IMG/VR virus record: IMGVR_UViG_3300044815_000101 | Location: 1 to 40,301 of that record | Source: a virus | DNA: 40,301 bases | Direction: 5' to 3' (one strand) | Shown: positions 1-6,888 of the stretch, piece after piece | Position numbering within the stretch: position 1 is the stretch's first letter | How the letters are laid out: each line of letters opens with the position of its first letter | The notes under the pieces: model-generated | Seen by the model: only the letters and a program-made list of their open reading frames with translations | Databases searched by the model: none | Told to the model about the DNA's origin: nothing | Translations under genes and position numbers: made by a program

Positions 1-288
1 TCCGGCGACGCGCGGATCTCCGGCGACGCGCAGATCGCCGGCGACGCGCAGATCTCCGGCGACGCGCAGATCTCCGGCGACGCGCAGATCGCCGGCGACG
101 CGCAGATCTCCGGCGACGCGCAGATCGCCGGCGACGCGCAGATCGCCGGCGACGCGCAGATCTCCGGCGACGCGCAGATCTTCGGCAACGCGCAGATCTC
201 CGGCAACGCGCAGATCTCCGGCAACGCGCAGATCTCCGGCAACGCGCGGATCTCCGGCAACGCGCAGATCGCCGGCGACGCGCAGATC
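1..288 (+). repeat. 16 tandem 18-bp repeats encoding [SAF]G[DN]A[QR]I hexads
   Basis: Sixteen contiguous 18-bp units are visible, with consensus tccggcgacgcgcagatc. Variation is limited: first base t or g, second base t in one unit, gac or aac at the third codon, cag or cgg at the fifth. Units 11-15 share the aac variant and units 1-10 and 16 the gac variant, which suggests block duplication. The array continues to the left edge and is probably longer outside the window. Unit length is a multiple of three, so copy-number change preserves the reading frame. Confidence 0.95.
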
Positions 289-564
289 GAGCAGCCGTGG
301 CACTTCCTGTTGGTGGAGCCGATCGGCTCCGAGAATGTCGCTGTCACCCTGTACCGCACCAAGAATGGAAAGCACCGGCTGCGTGTCGGCTGCTGGGAAG
401 GCACCCTCGGGACGCTGATGGCGGAGGTCAAGCGCCGCCGCGAACTGTGGCGTGCGACCGAGGAGCAGCAGGTGCTGTGGATGGCGCAGTACAAGGCCCT
501 CTACGCGCTGGGCAAGGCGACGGTGCAGCGGTGGGGCGACGACGCGAAGGCAGAGGCGAAGTGA
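1..564 (+). CDS. Hexapeptide-repeat (left-handed beta-helix) protein, 5' end cut by window
   Basis: The frame is open from base 1, so the true start lies upstream. The visible protein begins with 16 perfect-register hexads of the form [SAF]-G-[DN]-A-[QR]-I. These fit the hexapeptide consensus [LIV]-[GAED]-X2-[STAV]-X of left-handed beta-helices. A non-repeat tail of about 90 residues follows (IEQPWHFLLVEPIG onward), ending in a basic helical stretch rich in Glu, Arg and Lys. No catalytic residues of hexapeptide acyltransferases are visible. The role is unknown: a structural rod, a fibre-like domain or a host-interaction protein are all possible. The stop overlaps the GTG of the next gene, so the two are translationally coupled. 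The frame is clear, the function is not. Confidence 0.8.
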   Translation, partial: SGDARISGDAQIAGDAQISGDAQISGDAQIAGDAQISGDAQIAGDAQIAGDAQISGDAQIFGNAQISGNAQISGNAQISGNARISGNAQIAGDAQIEQPWHFLLVEPIGSENVAVTLYRTKNGKHRLRVGCWEGTLGTLMAEVKRRRELWRATEEQQVLWMAQYKALYALGKATVQRWGDDAKAEAK

Positions 565-812
565 CCACCTCGACAGTCGCGGAGCTGCGTGCCCGCTATA
601 CGATGCGGCACGGGCAGGTGGCGGAGCTGTTCGGGCTGCCCCGGCAGACGCTGCGCGACATGCTCGCCGCCGGTACCATCACCCTCACGGGGGTGCGGTT
701 CGGGGGCAACACGTCGCCGTTCCGGTACGACCCCGTCGAGGTGCAGGCCGAACTCGCCCGCTACACGACCGCCCTGCACGCGCAGGTCGGCGCCACACCC
801 GGCAACAACTGA
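561..812 (+). CDS. Small helix-turn-helix DNA-binding protein (excisionase/MerR-like fold)
   Basis: This 83-residue protein uses a GTG start whose bases 2-3 overlap the previous TGA (GTGA). Residues about 16-40 read RHGQVAELFGLPRQTLRDML, a typical winged-helix or excisionase-type HTH in which a small helical motif is followed by a Gly-containing wing (TGVRFGGNTSPFRYDP). Such proteins bind DNA as recombination directionality factors, terminase small subunits or regulators. No integrase is recognisable in the window, so an Xis role has no visible partner. It sits between the beta-helix gene and the secreted protein, with an 11-bp gap after its stop. Confidence 0.75.
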   Translation: MTTSTVAELRARYTMRHGQVAELFGLPRQTLRDMLAAGTITLTGVRFGGNTSPFRYDPVEVQAELARYTTALHAQVGATPGNN

Positions 813-826
813 GAAACGGAGCAACC

Positions 827-1528
827 ATGAAGAAGATCATCATCGCCGCCATCGCGGGCCTCGCGCTCGCGACCGGCATCGCCGCACCCGCGGCTGCCAC
901 CGACACCCCGCCCGCCTACCACCTGCTCATCTGGGAGGTGCCCGGCGGCCCCGGGGACATCTGGGAGCCTGACCAGGTTCTCGCCGACCACCTCATCACC
1001 GACACCGCATCCCTCGACCTGCTCGACGGCTCGCCGCTGCTGAAGTGCGGCAGCTACTACCAGGCCGACCTCGAATGGAACAGCGCGACCACGGATGCGC
1101 TGGTGGCCGGCGGGGTGCTGCGCAACCCGGGCGACCCGGCTGAGGATCACGCGTACGGTGCCCTCGGCGACGGGGTGAACCCGTGGAAGTACCTCACCAC
1201 CCCTGACTGTGTGCAGCCGGACGACGAGGTCACTCCGGGGTCCTCTGAGGTGCTCGAGTGCGGGGCGTCCCAGTGGGTCATCACGAACTGGCACGACGTC
1301 GTCACCTACACCGGTGATGCGCACGGGTTCACGGCGCAGCCCGCCGTCCGTGTCGACGATCCGACGACCTACCGTGCCGCGACTGCCACGGACTGCCCGC
1401 CTGCCGAGGAGCCGAGGTGCGGCACCGAGGGGACCCTCGCCTGCACTGGTGTTGAGCCTGCGCTGTTCGTCACCGCAGCAGCAGGACTCCTTGGTGCTGG
1501 CGTGTACCTGCGCCGCCGTTTCGCATAA
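827..1528 (+). CDS. Secreted cell-wall protein with LAxTG sortase-E-type sorting signal
   Basis: This is a 233-residue protein with a clear Sec signal peptide (MKKIIIAAIAGLALATG followed by small residues and a likely AxA cleavage near residue 25). At residues 204-208 it has LACTG, followed by a hydrophobic helix (ALFVTAAAGLLGAGVYL) and the positive tail RRRFA. This is the full tripartite cell-wall sorting signal. LAxTG is the motif known for class E sortases of high-GC Gram-positive bacteria. The mature part contains paired cysteines and Trp and Asp residues but no family I recognise. A phage-made, wall-anchored protein could alter the host surface, for example for superinfection exclusion or adhesion; that role is inference. 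A ribosome site gcggagc-like (aacggagcaacc) precedes the ATG, and a hairpin terminator follows. Confidence 0.85.
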   Translation: MKKIIIAAIAGLALATGIAAPAAATDTPPAYHLLIWEVPGGPGDIWEPDQVLADHLITDTASLDLLDGSPLLKCGSYYQADLEWNSATTDALVAGGVLRNPGDPAEDHAYGALGDGVNPWKYLTTPDCVQPDDEVTPGSSEVLECGASQWVITNWHDVVTYTGDAHGFTAQPAVRVDDPTTYRAATATDCPPAEEPRCGTEGTLACTGVEPALFVTAAAGLLGAGVYLRRRFA

Positions 1529-1542
1529 CCCATCCAACGCAG

Positions 1543-1572
1543 AACGCCGGCTCCTCGAAGGGAGCCGGCGTT
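1543..1572 (+). terminator. Hairpin terminator after the LAxTG gene
   Basis: A perfect 12-bp stem (aacgccggctcc pairing with ggagccggcgtt) has a 6-nt loop, 14 nt past the stop codon. There is no strong U-tract, as is usual for actinobacterial intrinsic terminators. It separates the secreted-protein gene from the next unit. Confidence 0.75.
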
Positions 1573-1582
1573 CCAATCCTCT

Positions 1583-1595
1583 ACTCGAAGGGAGG
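1583..1595 (+). promoter_or_regulatory. Start-associated CACTCGAAGG-type element
   Basis: ACTCGAAGGGAGG lies 7 nt before the ATG at 1603. It contains the Shine-Dalgarno core and matches the extended motif found before several other first genes (7861, 20605, 30479, 38854). The conservation extends 5' of the ribosome-binding core, so it is more than a generic SD. Confidence 0.6.
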
Positions 1596-1602
1596 CCATG
1601 AC

Positions 1603-1974
1603 ATGGTTACCAGCCACGTCACGCCTGACAGCATACAGGCAAACACGCCCACCGCCACCGACCTGCCGGCCGCACTGCAGGCGATGGTCGACCGAGGCCC
1701 CACCCCCGGGTTGCGGGGTAATCCGGTCGTCAACGGGTACTGGATAGTGCCCTGTAACGACGGTTGCGTCGACGGCGTGTTCACCCTCCCCGACGACACC
1801 ACCATGACGTGCGTGCAGTGCCGCGGCCGCGGGTGGATGTGGCTCGCCATGGTCGACGACCCGACGGACATCGCCTACGCGACAGCCCTCGACGCGGAGC
1901 TGACCGGCGGGCTGCCGCCGTACGATCCGCTCGAGGGCAACCCGTACGACCTGCGCCAGGGGGAGGACTACTGA
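1603..1974 (+). CDS. Hypothetical protein with DnaJ-like cysteine pairs
   Basis: This 123-residue protein has cysteines arranged as CNDGC followed about 18 residues later by CVQCRGRGWMW. The second element resembles one half of a DnaJ-type CxxCxGxG zinc finger, so metal binding is plausible. The rest is acidic and carries no recognised domain. The ATG at 1603 is preferred over the out-of-frame ATG at 1598 because only the former gives a long frame, and it follows the conserved start-associated element. It overlaps the next gene by one base (TGATG). Function unknown. Confidence 0.75.
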   Translation: MVTSHVTPDSIQANTPTATDLPAALQAMVDRGPTPGLRGNPVVNGYWIVPCNDGCVDGVFTLPDDTTMTCVQCRGRGWMWLAMVDDPTDIAYATALDAELTGGLPPYDPLEGNPYDLRQGEDY

Positions 1975-2309
1975 TGGTCACCACCCGCGGCCGCAAGGCG
2001 CACGAGCTCCCGCCGTCGGTGCGGCTGGCCCTGTCCGAGCATGGCTTCGGCACACCCGAGGCCGGCACGATCTCCGAGCACCTCCTCGCTCCGGCGGTGC
2101 GGCTGCATGTGGTGATGAGCGCACGCACCCGATCGCTTGTCGTCTGGCAGTTCGTGCACGTGCCCGGCCACCTCGCCGACGTGCTCAAGCGGGGGTCGGT
2201 GTCGGGTGGCGCGGAGGCGTTCGCCCGTGCGATGATGGTCGCCGACACGATCATCACCAACCGGTACTGCCTCGGCCCGCCGGTCGCCGACACGGTCGAG
2301 GAGGCTTGA
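1974..2309 (+). CDS. Hypothetical protein, 111 aa
   Basis: The start ATG shares a base with the previous stop, indicating translational coupling with the cysteine-pair protein. The sequence has alternating hydrophobic beta-like stretches (VRLHVVMSARTRSLVVWQF) and a C-terminal helix. No motif was recognised and no membrane segment or signal peptide is visible. Its TGA overlaps the -35 hexamer of the promoter for the next transcription unit. Codon use is high-GC and typical of the window. Confidence 0.7.
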   Translation: MVTTRGRKAHELPPSVRLALSEHGFGTPEAGTISEHLLAPAVRLHVVMSARTRSLVVWQFVHVPGHLADVLKRGSVSGGAEAFARAMMVADTIITNRYCLGPPVADTVEEA

Positions 2310-2334
2310 CCGGACCACCGACAACCTGTATAAC
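2306..2334 (+). promoter_or_regulatory. Sigma70-type promoter TTGACC-17-TATAAC
   Basis: TTGACC at 2306-2311 and TATAAC at 2329-2334 are separated by exactly 17 bp. This is the best vegetative promoter in the window. It would start transcription near 2341, giving a leader of about 40 nt before the ATG at 2381, and would drive the replication and recombination genes. The -10 is overlapped by the TGTATAACG operator-like site. Confidence 0.75.
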
Positions 2335-2335
2335 G
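2327..2335 (+). promoter_or_regulatory. Operator-like site TGTATAACG over the -10
   Basis: TGTATAACG matches the asymmetric element TGTAYAAC seen in the control region at 37657-38212 and at 30459-30467. Its overlap with the -10 hexamer suggests repression of the replication operon by the same DNA-binding protein. The similarity is seen in the sequence; the role is inference. Confidence 0.55.
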
Positions 2336-2380
2336 GAACTGCACAACATCTACTCGTTACCGATCAAGGAGGAACCAACC

Positions 2381-2884
2381 ATGAACCAGAACGCACCCAC
2401 CATCCCCGCAGACCAGCTCGCGCAGCTCATCGGCGGCACGCAGGACGACGGAGAGGCCGCCTTCCAGGCGCTGCTCGCCACCGCCGCCACCGAGCTCGGC
2501 ACCAGCAACTGGGCCACCCGCGACTCCTCGAAGAACGAGGGCTTCGTCGTCGAGGCGGCCAGCCCGCTCGTCGCCAACGAGATCGCCGCCGTCCGCGCCC
2601 ACGCCGCCGAGCAGATCAAGTACTGGTCGGCGAAGAAGGAGCAGGCCGAGAAGGTCGTCAAGGATGCGGCGCTCGCCGCCGCCGAGGCGAATTTCCCCGA
2701 TGAGGAGTCCGCCCCGAAGGTCATCACCTTCAAGGCGAACGGCGTCACCATCGCCACCTACAACCTGTCCGCCGACTCGCGGGTCCTCGACCAGGCCGCC
2801 GTGAAGGCGCTGTTCCCCGACACCCCCGACAACGCGCAGGTATGGAAGACGCAGCCCGGCTCGCGTCGCCTCCTGTTCAAGTAG
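2381..2884 (+). CDS. Hypothetical protein, first gene of replication operon
   Basis: This 167-residue protein is led by a strong SD (caaggaggaac). The middle (residues about 65-110) is a charged helical stretch likely to form a coiled coil (AAEQIKYWSAKKEQAEKVVK). The C-terminal 50 residues look beta-rich, with a pattern ending SADSRVLDQAAVKALFP and a basic tail. The general plan resembles small phage proteins found next to exonucleases, such as nuclease inhibitors or recombination helpers, but I do not recognise a specific family. It lies directly under the strong regulated promoter, so it should be expressed early and abundantly. It is followed by a terminator-like hairpin. Confidence 0.75.
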   Translation: MNQNAPTIPADQLAQLIGGTQDDGEAAFQALLATAATELGTSNWATRDSSKNEGFVVEAASPLVANEIAAVRAHAAEQIKYWSAKKEQAEKVVKDAALAAAEANFPDEESAPKVITFKANGVTIATYNLSADSRVLDQAAVKALFPDTPDNAQVWKTQPGSRRLLFK

Positions 2885-2888
2885 CAAG

Positions 2889-2924
2889 CCTCGCCCCGGG
2901 TGCCGATCACCCGGGGCGTCGAGG
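2889..2924 (+). terminator. Hairpin terminator or attenuator
   Basis: The core stem gccccgggtg (2893-2902) pairs with cacccggggc (2908-2917) around a 5-nt loop and is extended by cctc/gagg outside a small bulge. It lies 5 nt past the stop codon. The gene would be expressed more than downstream genes if termination is partial. Confidence 0.75.
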
Positions 2925-2937
2925 TCTAACCCACCTT

Positions 2938-3008
2938 CTGCACCACCTCGTTCGGGTCGTGGTGGTGCAGTGAACGGGGAGGCATCCACCCAGTCCGGTG
3001 GGTGCCTC
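2938..3008 (+). other. Two further hairpins upstream of the tRNA-like element
   Basis: CTGCACCAC (2938-2946) pairs with GTGGTGCAG (2962-2970). Then gaggcatccacc (2979-2990) pairs with ggtgggtgcctc (2997-3008) with one G-T wobble and a 6-nt loop. With the terminator at 2889-2924 this makes three consecutive stem-loops leading into the tRNA-like sequence. No ORF fits this stretch. Confidence 0.65.
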
Positions 3009-3010
3009 GC

Positions 3011-3077
3011 GGGACTGTAGCTCAACTGGCAGAGCGCGCCTAGCGGCGAGGTAGAGGTTCAACTCCTCTCGGTTCCA
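3011..3077 (+). tRNA. Degenerate tRNA-like element without a normal anticodon/variable region
   Basis: The acceptor stem is gggactg (3011-3017) with cggttcc (3070-3076), all pairs allowing wobble, plus discriminator A. The D arm is gctc/gagc with an 8-nt loop containing GG. The T arm is agagg-ttcaact-cctct. Only 17 nt lie between D stem and T stem, where 22-24 are normal. No 5-bp anticodon stem with a U33-type 7-nt loop can be formed; instead CGCC-TAGC-GGCG makes a mini-hairpin. No CCA is encoded. It is probably a decayed tRNA gene or a tRNA mimic. An amino acid cannot be assigned. Confidence 0.55.
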
Positions 3078-3120
3078 CGCAAGTACCACCTCACTCGAAT
3101 CGAAGGGAGCCAACCAGCTC

Positions 3121-3351
3121 ATGAACACCCTCCTGCTCATGCTCGCCGCAGCCTTCATGGTCGCCGTCGCCGGCCTCGCACTCGCCACCGCTGCCATGTT
3201 CGGCTTCGCCGACGACCGCTACGAAGACGGCCGCTGGTCCAGCTCCCGCCGTGCCGCATTCCAGCGCACCACCGCGGTCATCGCATTCGCCATCGCCGTG
3301 TTCCTGCTCGGACTGGTCGGCCTCCTCGCCGAGTACATCGGAAACCGATGA
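3121..3351 (+). CDS. Small membrane protein with two transmembrane helices
   Basis: This 76-residue protein has a first hydrophobic helix at residues 2-27 (LLLMLAAAFMVAVAGLALA), a charged loop (ADDRYEDGRWSSSRRAAF) and a second helix at about 50-70. Both termini are short. It is preceded by a CACTCGAAT-CGAAGGGAG version of the start-associated element. It overlaps the helicase gene start by ATGA, so it is cotranslated with a cytosolic DNA enzyme. Function unknown; a small inner-membrane anchor or holin-like protein is possible, but the replication context argues against a lysis role. Confidence 0.75.
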   Translation: MNTLLLMLAAAFMVAVAGLALATAAMFGFADDRYEDGRWSSSRRAAFQRTTAVIAFAIAVFLLGLVGLLAEYIGNR

Positions 3352-4994
3352 CCACCACGATGACGTCGTCGCGGATCTCCGACCTGCTCCCCGAGCAGAA
3401 CCTCGGCGGCGGGCGCACCCGGCAGGGTTTCCACGGGTACCAGTGGGACGGCATCGACCGCATCCACACCGAGTTCCGCATCGTCCTCGCCGACCAGCCC
3501 GGCCTCGGCAAGACCTTCCAAATACTCGGCACCCTCGAACGCGCCGGCCTCCTCGAGCGCAGCAACACTGTCAGCCTCGTCCTCGCCCCCAAGATCGTCG
3601 CGCAGATCGGGTGGAAGCGCGAGGTCGAGCGGTTCGTGACCCCCGCCTACCCCGACCTGCGGGTCCTCTACGTGCACGAGGGATCCGGCACCCAGAAACG
3701 GAAGGTGCTGCAGGAGGGCCTCGCGCTCGACGCGTTCAGGTACCGCCCGCCCGTCCTCATCATCGCCAACCACAACGCCATCGACTTCAAGCCCGGCAAG
3801 CCCATCCGGGTGCCCGAGCTGCTGCAGCCCGTCTACGACGCCATCATCATCGACGAGGCGCACCTGGTGCTGCCCACCCGCGTCAACGCGGACGCCGCCG
3901 ACCGCACCCAGTTCTGGCACGGCCTGTCCGTGCTCCGCGACCACCCGATGCAGTACCGGGTCGCCGTCTCCGGCACCACCGACCGCGGCAAACTCGAGAA
4001 CCGGCTCGGCTACTGGCGGTTCCTTCGACCTACCGACCTCCGCTACCGCTCCTTCTGGGGATGGGTGAACAGCACCTTCCGCACCTACGACCGAGTCGTC
4101 AACCGCCGCGGCACGAAGGTGCGGATGATCGAGCAGAAGCCGCTCGACATGATCGCATGGCTCGCCATGGACAAGGCGCACGTGCTGCGCCGCACCAAGG
4201 CCGAGGTGCTCCCCGAGCTCCCCCCGAAGCAGTACATGAATATCGAGGGCGAGATGTCGAAGCGGATGGTTGCCGCGTACGCCCGCTATGAGGCCGACCT
4301 GCTCGACGAAGCCGACCGCCTCGCCGGCCTCGGCATGCCCGAGTCGGCGTCCGCGCTGCAGATGAAGATGTACCTGCGCGGCCGCCAGCTCGCCACCTGC
4401 GAATGGGACTACACCACCACCGTCGGCCACGGGCACCGCAGCGAGCACGGCGTGCCCCTGCCGGCGGAGGAAGGCGATGCGTGGAAGCTGGACTGGCTAG
4501 TGCAATTCCTGCGCGAGCGCGAGGAGGGGCAGAAGGTCGTCATCGCCTCCGACTTCACTCAGGTGCTCGATTGGGTGGCCGTACACCTCGTCGCAGCACT
4601 CCCTGAGCTGCAGCTCGCCGTCCTCTCTGGCGACACCTCTGACACCAGCCGGTTCGCGATCGAGGAGGACTTTCAGCGCGGCACCCTGCAGGTGGTGCTG
4701 CTGTCCCAGTCGATCGGCGTCGGCATCACGTTGGATGCTGCCGACGACCTCGTGCTCGTCGACGTACCGAAGGACCCCGACAAGGTCGAGCAGGTCGAGG
4801 ACCGGGTGCACCGTGCCGGGTCGTTCCACCAGGTCACCATCTGGCGGCTCATCAGCGTCGGCACCATGGACGTGAAAGTCGTCAAGGCGCAGGACGCCAC
4901 CTACGCGAAGCTGCGCGCGATCAGCGATCACTCGCGCGGTGTCGACAACCGCCGCAAGATGCTCAACAAGGTCACCGGGAAGGCAACACGATGA
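3348..4994 (+). CDS. SNF2-family (SF2) DNA helicase/translocase
   Basis: This 548-residue SF2 ATPase shows motif I near residues 48-56 (DQPGLGKT), motif II IIIDEAHLVLP and motif III-like VAVSGTTDRGK. The C-terminal RecA-like domain carries KVVIASDFTQ, VLLSQSIGVGITLDAAD and the motif VI element QVEDRVHRAG. The order QYQWDGIDR to DEAH to QxxDRxHR is typical of SNF2-type translocases used by phages for replication fork remodelling or recombination. Its start overlaps the membrane gene, and its stop overlaps the next gene (ATGA). No nuclease or zinc domain is fused. Confidence 0.9.
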   Translation: MTTTMTSSRISDLLPEQNLGGGRTRQGFHGYQWDGIDRIHTEFRIVLADQPGLGKTFQILGTLERAGLLERSNTVSLVLAPKIVAQIGWKREVERFVTPAYPDLRVLYVHEGSGTQKRKVLQEGLALDAFRYRPPVLIIANHNAIDFKPGKPIRVPELLQPVYDAIIIDEAHLVLPTRVNADAADRTQFWHGLSVLRDHPMQYRVAVSGTTDRGKLENRLGYWRFLRPTDLRYRSFWGWVNSTFRTYDRVVNRRGTKVRMIEQKPLDMIAWLAMDKAHVLRRTKAEVLPELPPKQYMNIEGEMSKRMVAAYARYEADLLDEADRLAGLGMPESASALQMKMYLRGRQLATCEWDYTTTVGHGHRSEHGVPLPAEEGDAWKLDWLVQFLREREEGQKVVIASDFTQVLDWVAVHLVAALPELQLAVLSGDTSDTSRFAIEEDFQRGTLQVVLLSQSIGVGITLDAADDLVLVDVPKDPDKVEQVEDRVHRAGSFHQVTIWRLISVGTMDVKVVKAQDATYAKLRAISDHSRGVDNRRKMLNKVTGKATR

Positions 4995-5257
4995 CCGGCA
5001 CAACAGTGGTGCAACACCTCTATCAGCCGTACGCCTATGACCCGGCCACCCTGATCGAGTGCTGGTGCAGCTTCGGACGCGACCATGACGTCAACACCTG
5101 CAAGCCGCCGGAGCCGTCGAACCATGCGGAGATCCTCGCCGCCACCACCGGGCTGGACGTGTCGCTCATCCAGCGCATACTCATGGAGAACGACGCCCTC
5201 ACTTACCTCATCGAGCAGAACATCCACCAGCTGAACACCGAAGGAGCACGACCATGA
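4991..5257 (+). CDS. Hypothetical protein with N-terminal Cys/His cluster, 88 aa
   Basis: It overlaps the helicase stop by ATGA. The first half contains CWCSFGRDHDVNTC, three cysteines and a histidine that could bind a metal ion. The second half is two predicted helices (AEILAATTGLDVSLIQRIL and DALTYLIEQNIHQL) resembling a small HTH. It could be a helicase accessory or DNA-binding protein, but no family is recognised. It is coupled to the next gene by another ATGA overlap. Confidence 0.75.
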   Translation: MTGTTVVQHLYQPYAYDPATLIECWCSFGRDHDVNTCKPPEPSNHAEILAATTGLDVSLIQRILMENDALTYLIEQNIHQLNTEGARP

Positions 5258-5673
5258 CCGAGGAGAGCACACTCGCGACCACCCCCCACCGATTGGGGCA
5301 CTGGGAGGAGCGCCGCCGGGTGCTGCCCCTCTACGCGGTCGATCTCGCCCTGTTCGCCCTCTGGCGCGCAGTGACCTCCTTCGTCGCCAGCCGCGCCGGC
5401 GGCCGCGACGAGGTCATGGGCTTCGTCCGCCAGGTCGTGCCGCCACGCAACCGCGAGGTGCTCGTCTGGGACGAGACGCCCGCCGAGCACCACATGCGCC
5501 TGCAGCTCCTCGCCGCCGAACGCTACCGTCACGGCGGACCCGTCGACGGCGGCGCCGTGATGCTCACGAGATCAGGCGTCGCGCAGGCGCTCGCGGAGCT
5601 GCAGGACGCCGGCATCATCGGCATCATCCCCACGCTCGGCATCACAGGCATCGAGGCCGACCCGAATGACTGA
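5254..5673 (+). CDS. Hypothetical protein, 139 aa
   Basis: This gene lies between the Cys/His protein and the Cas4-like nuclease, with overlaps on both sides, so it is a member of the same replication/recombination operon. Residues 20-45 are moderately hydrophobic (VLPLYAVDLALFALW) but contain charged residues, so a membrane segment is doubtful. The C-terminal part (RSGVAQALAELQDAGIIG) resembles the second half of a winged helix. No catalytic motif is seen. Confidence 0.7.
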   Translation: MTEESTLATTPHRLGHWEERRRVLPLYAVDLALFALWRAVTSFVASRAGGRDEVMGFVRQVVPPRNREVLVWDETPAEHHMRLQLLAAERYRHGGPVDGGAVMLTRSGVAQALAELQDAGIIGIIPTLGITGIEADPND

Positions 5674-6658
5674 CTCCCGCTTCATCCCGATCCCCCTCAT
5701 CCGCGCCAACCCGATCGACCCCGCCACCGCGATCCCCGAGGCGGCGTGGACCGAAGCCGACCGGGAGGCGATCCGCACCGTTCACACCCTCTATGACGAG
5801 ATCGACGGCATGCGCAGCGGGTACGACAGGTCCCGGCAGAACAGCATCGGCCCCTCCGAGATCGGCATGGAGTGCGACCTGTGTTTCATGCGGAAGATGG
5901 CCGAGCTGCCGAAGAACGCCAACGACGACGGGTCGTGGAAGACACAAGTGGGCACCTACGTGCACGCCGGCCTCGAGCGCGACTTCGACGCCATGTTCGG
6001 CGATCTCGGCACCCGCATCTCCGAGGGCGAGCTGCTCATCGACGAATACGCCGGCAGGCTTCTCCGCGGCCACTGCGATATGTTCGTCCCCAACCTCCCC
6101 CAGGACTTCTCCGTGAAGTTCGAGCCGAGCGACTACGACGGGTACGACGGCACCGACCACAGCGTCCGCGCACAGCGCGCCGAGCACGCCGCCGCCCTCG
6201 CTGCAGCACCCGGCATCGTCGTCGACTGGAAGATCCCCTCCACCGACGAGGACGCCAACGGCAAGCTGAAACCGTCGACGACGATGCAGAAGACCGTCAA
6301 CGGCAACCTCAAGCGCGAGTACGTCGTCCAGTCGATGCTGTACGCGCGCGGGTGGGTGCGGCTCGGCTACAACGTCACCCACGTCGTCATCTACTACATC
6401 CCCTCGTTCGGGCAGCTGTGGCACGCGAAACCCGTCATCATGCGCTACTCCCCCGAGTGGGCGGCGTGGGGTGTGCAGCGGTGGCGCAGCGCCCTCGACG
6501 CCCGCAACGTGTTTATGGGCCTCGGTGCCACCGAGGAGGAGGCGTGGCAGCAGGTCATCGCCGCACAGCGGAAGGCATCGTTCTGCTTCTCCTGCAAGGG
6601 GTACGAGGAGCTCGAGCAGAACGCCGGCGGCCTCGCGATCTTCAAGGGCCTCAAATGA
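5666..6658 (+). CDS. Cas4/RecB-like PD-(D/E)XK exonuclease
   Basis: This 330-residue protein has the RecB-type nuclease order: GTYVHAGLERDF with the motif-I histidine at about 100, GHCDMF with Asp near 138, IVVDWK with Asp187 and Lys189, then YVVQSMLYARGW, the Q-xxx-Y motif. Cysteines C70 and C73 (ECDLC) and C307 and C310 (CFSC) flank the nuclease core. This is the arrangement that ligates an iron-sulfur cluster in Cas4 and AddB-type nucleases. In phages such enzymes resect DNA ends for recombination. No cas1 or CRISPR array is nearby, so a phage recombination role is likeliest. The start overlaps the previous gene by 8 bp. Confidence 0.85.
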   Translation: MTDSRFIPIPLIRANPIDPATAIPEAAWTEADREAIRTVHTLYDEIDGMRSGYDRSRQNSIGPSEIGMECDLCFMRKMAELPKNANDDGSWKTQVGTYVHAGLERDFDAMFGDLGTRISEGELLIDEYAGRLLRGHCDMFVPNLPQDFSVKFEPSDYDGYDGTDHSVRAQRAEHAAALAAAPGIVVDWKIPSTDEDANGKLKPSTTMQKTVNGNLKREYVVQSMLYARGWVRLGYNVTHVVIYYIPSFGQLWHAKPVIMRYSPEWAAWGVQRWRSALDARNVFMGLGATEEEAWQQVIAAQRKASFCFSCKGYEELEQNAGGLAIFKGLK

Positions 6659-6888
6659 CGATCGGCAGGAATGTCACAGCCGACGAGCTGAACACGAAGA
6701 TGCCCGGCCTCCTCGACGCGCTCGAGCGCCGCGGCGTCGCCATCTCCAACAACGCCGGCGCCATCATCGTCGATGGCTATATCGGCGACATCTTCTCCGC
6801 TATCACGGAGGCATCAGAAGTGGCTGCAGGTTCGCAGTCGCAGGAAAACAACGCAAACAAGGAAAGCGCAGGTATGCACAATGAGTAA
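6655..6888 (+). CDS. Hypothetical protein, 77 aa
   Basis: Its ATG overlaps the nuclease TGA (ATGA). A predicted compact N-terminal domain (ADELNTKMPGLLDALERRG) is followed by beta-like NNAGAIIVDGYIGD and a polar, probably disordered Gln/Asn/Ser tail. It overlaps the start of the SSB candidate. Its position between nuclease and SSB suggests a recombination accessory, but nothing specific is recognised. Confidence 0.7.
   Translation: MTIGRNVTADELNTKMPGLLDALERRGVAISNNAGAIIVDGYIGDIFSAITEASEVAAGSQSQENNANKESAGMHNE

Noticed and set aside
1-288. CRISPR array
   Set aside because: Repeats are contiguous 18-bp units without spacers and are in frame in a protein.
3011-3077. attP core derived from a tRNA 3' end
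   Set aside because: Both the 5' and 3' halves of a tRNA-like structure are present and no integrase is nearby; a pure 3'-end fragment would be expected.
3219-4448. Minus-strand frame of 409 codons opposite the helicase
   Set aside because: The plus frame carries all SF2 motifs; the minus frame is a compositional shadow.
5666-6658. CRISPR adaptation gene cas4
   Set aside because: No cas1, cas2 or repeats are near; neighbours are phage recombination genes.
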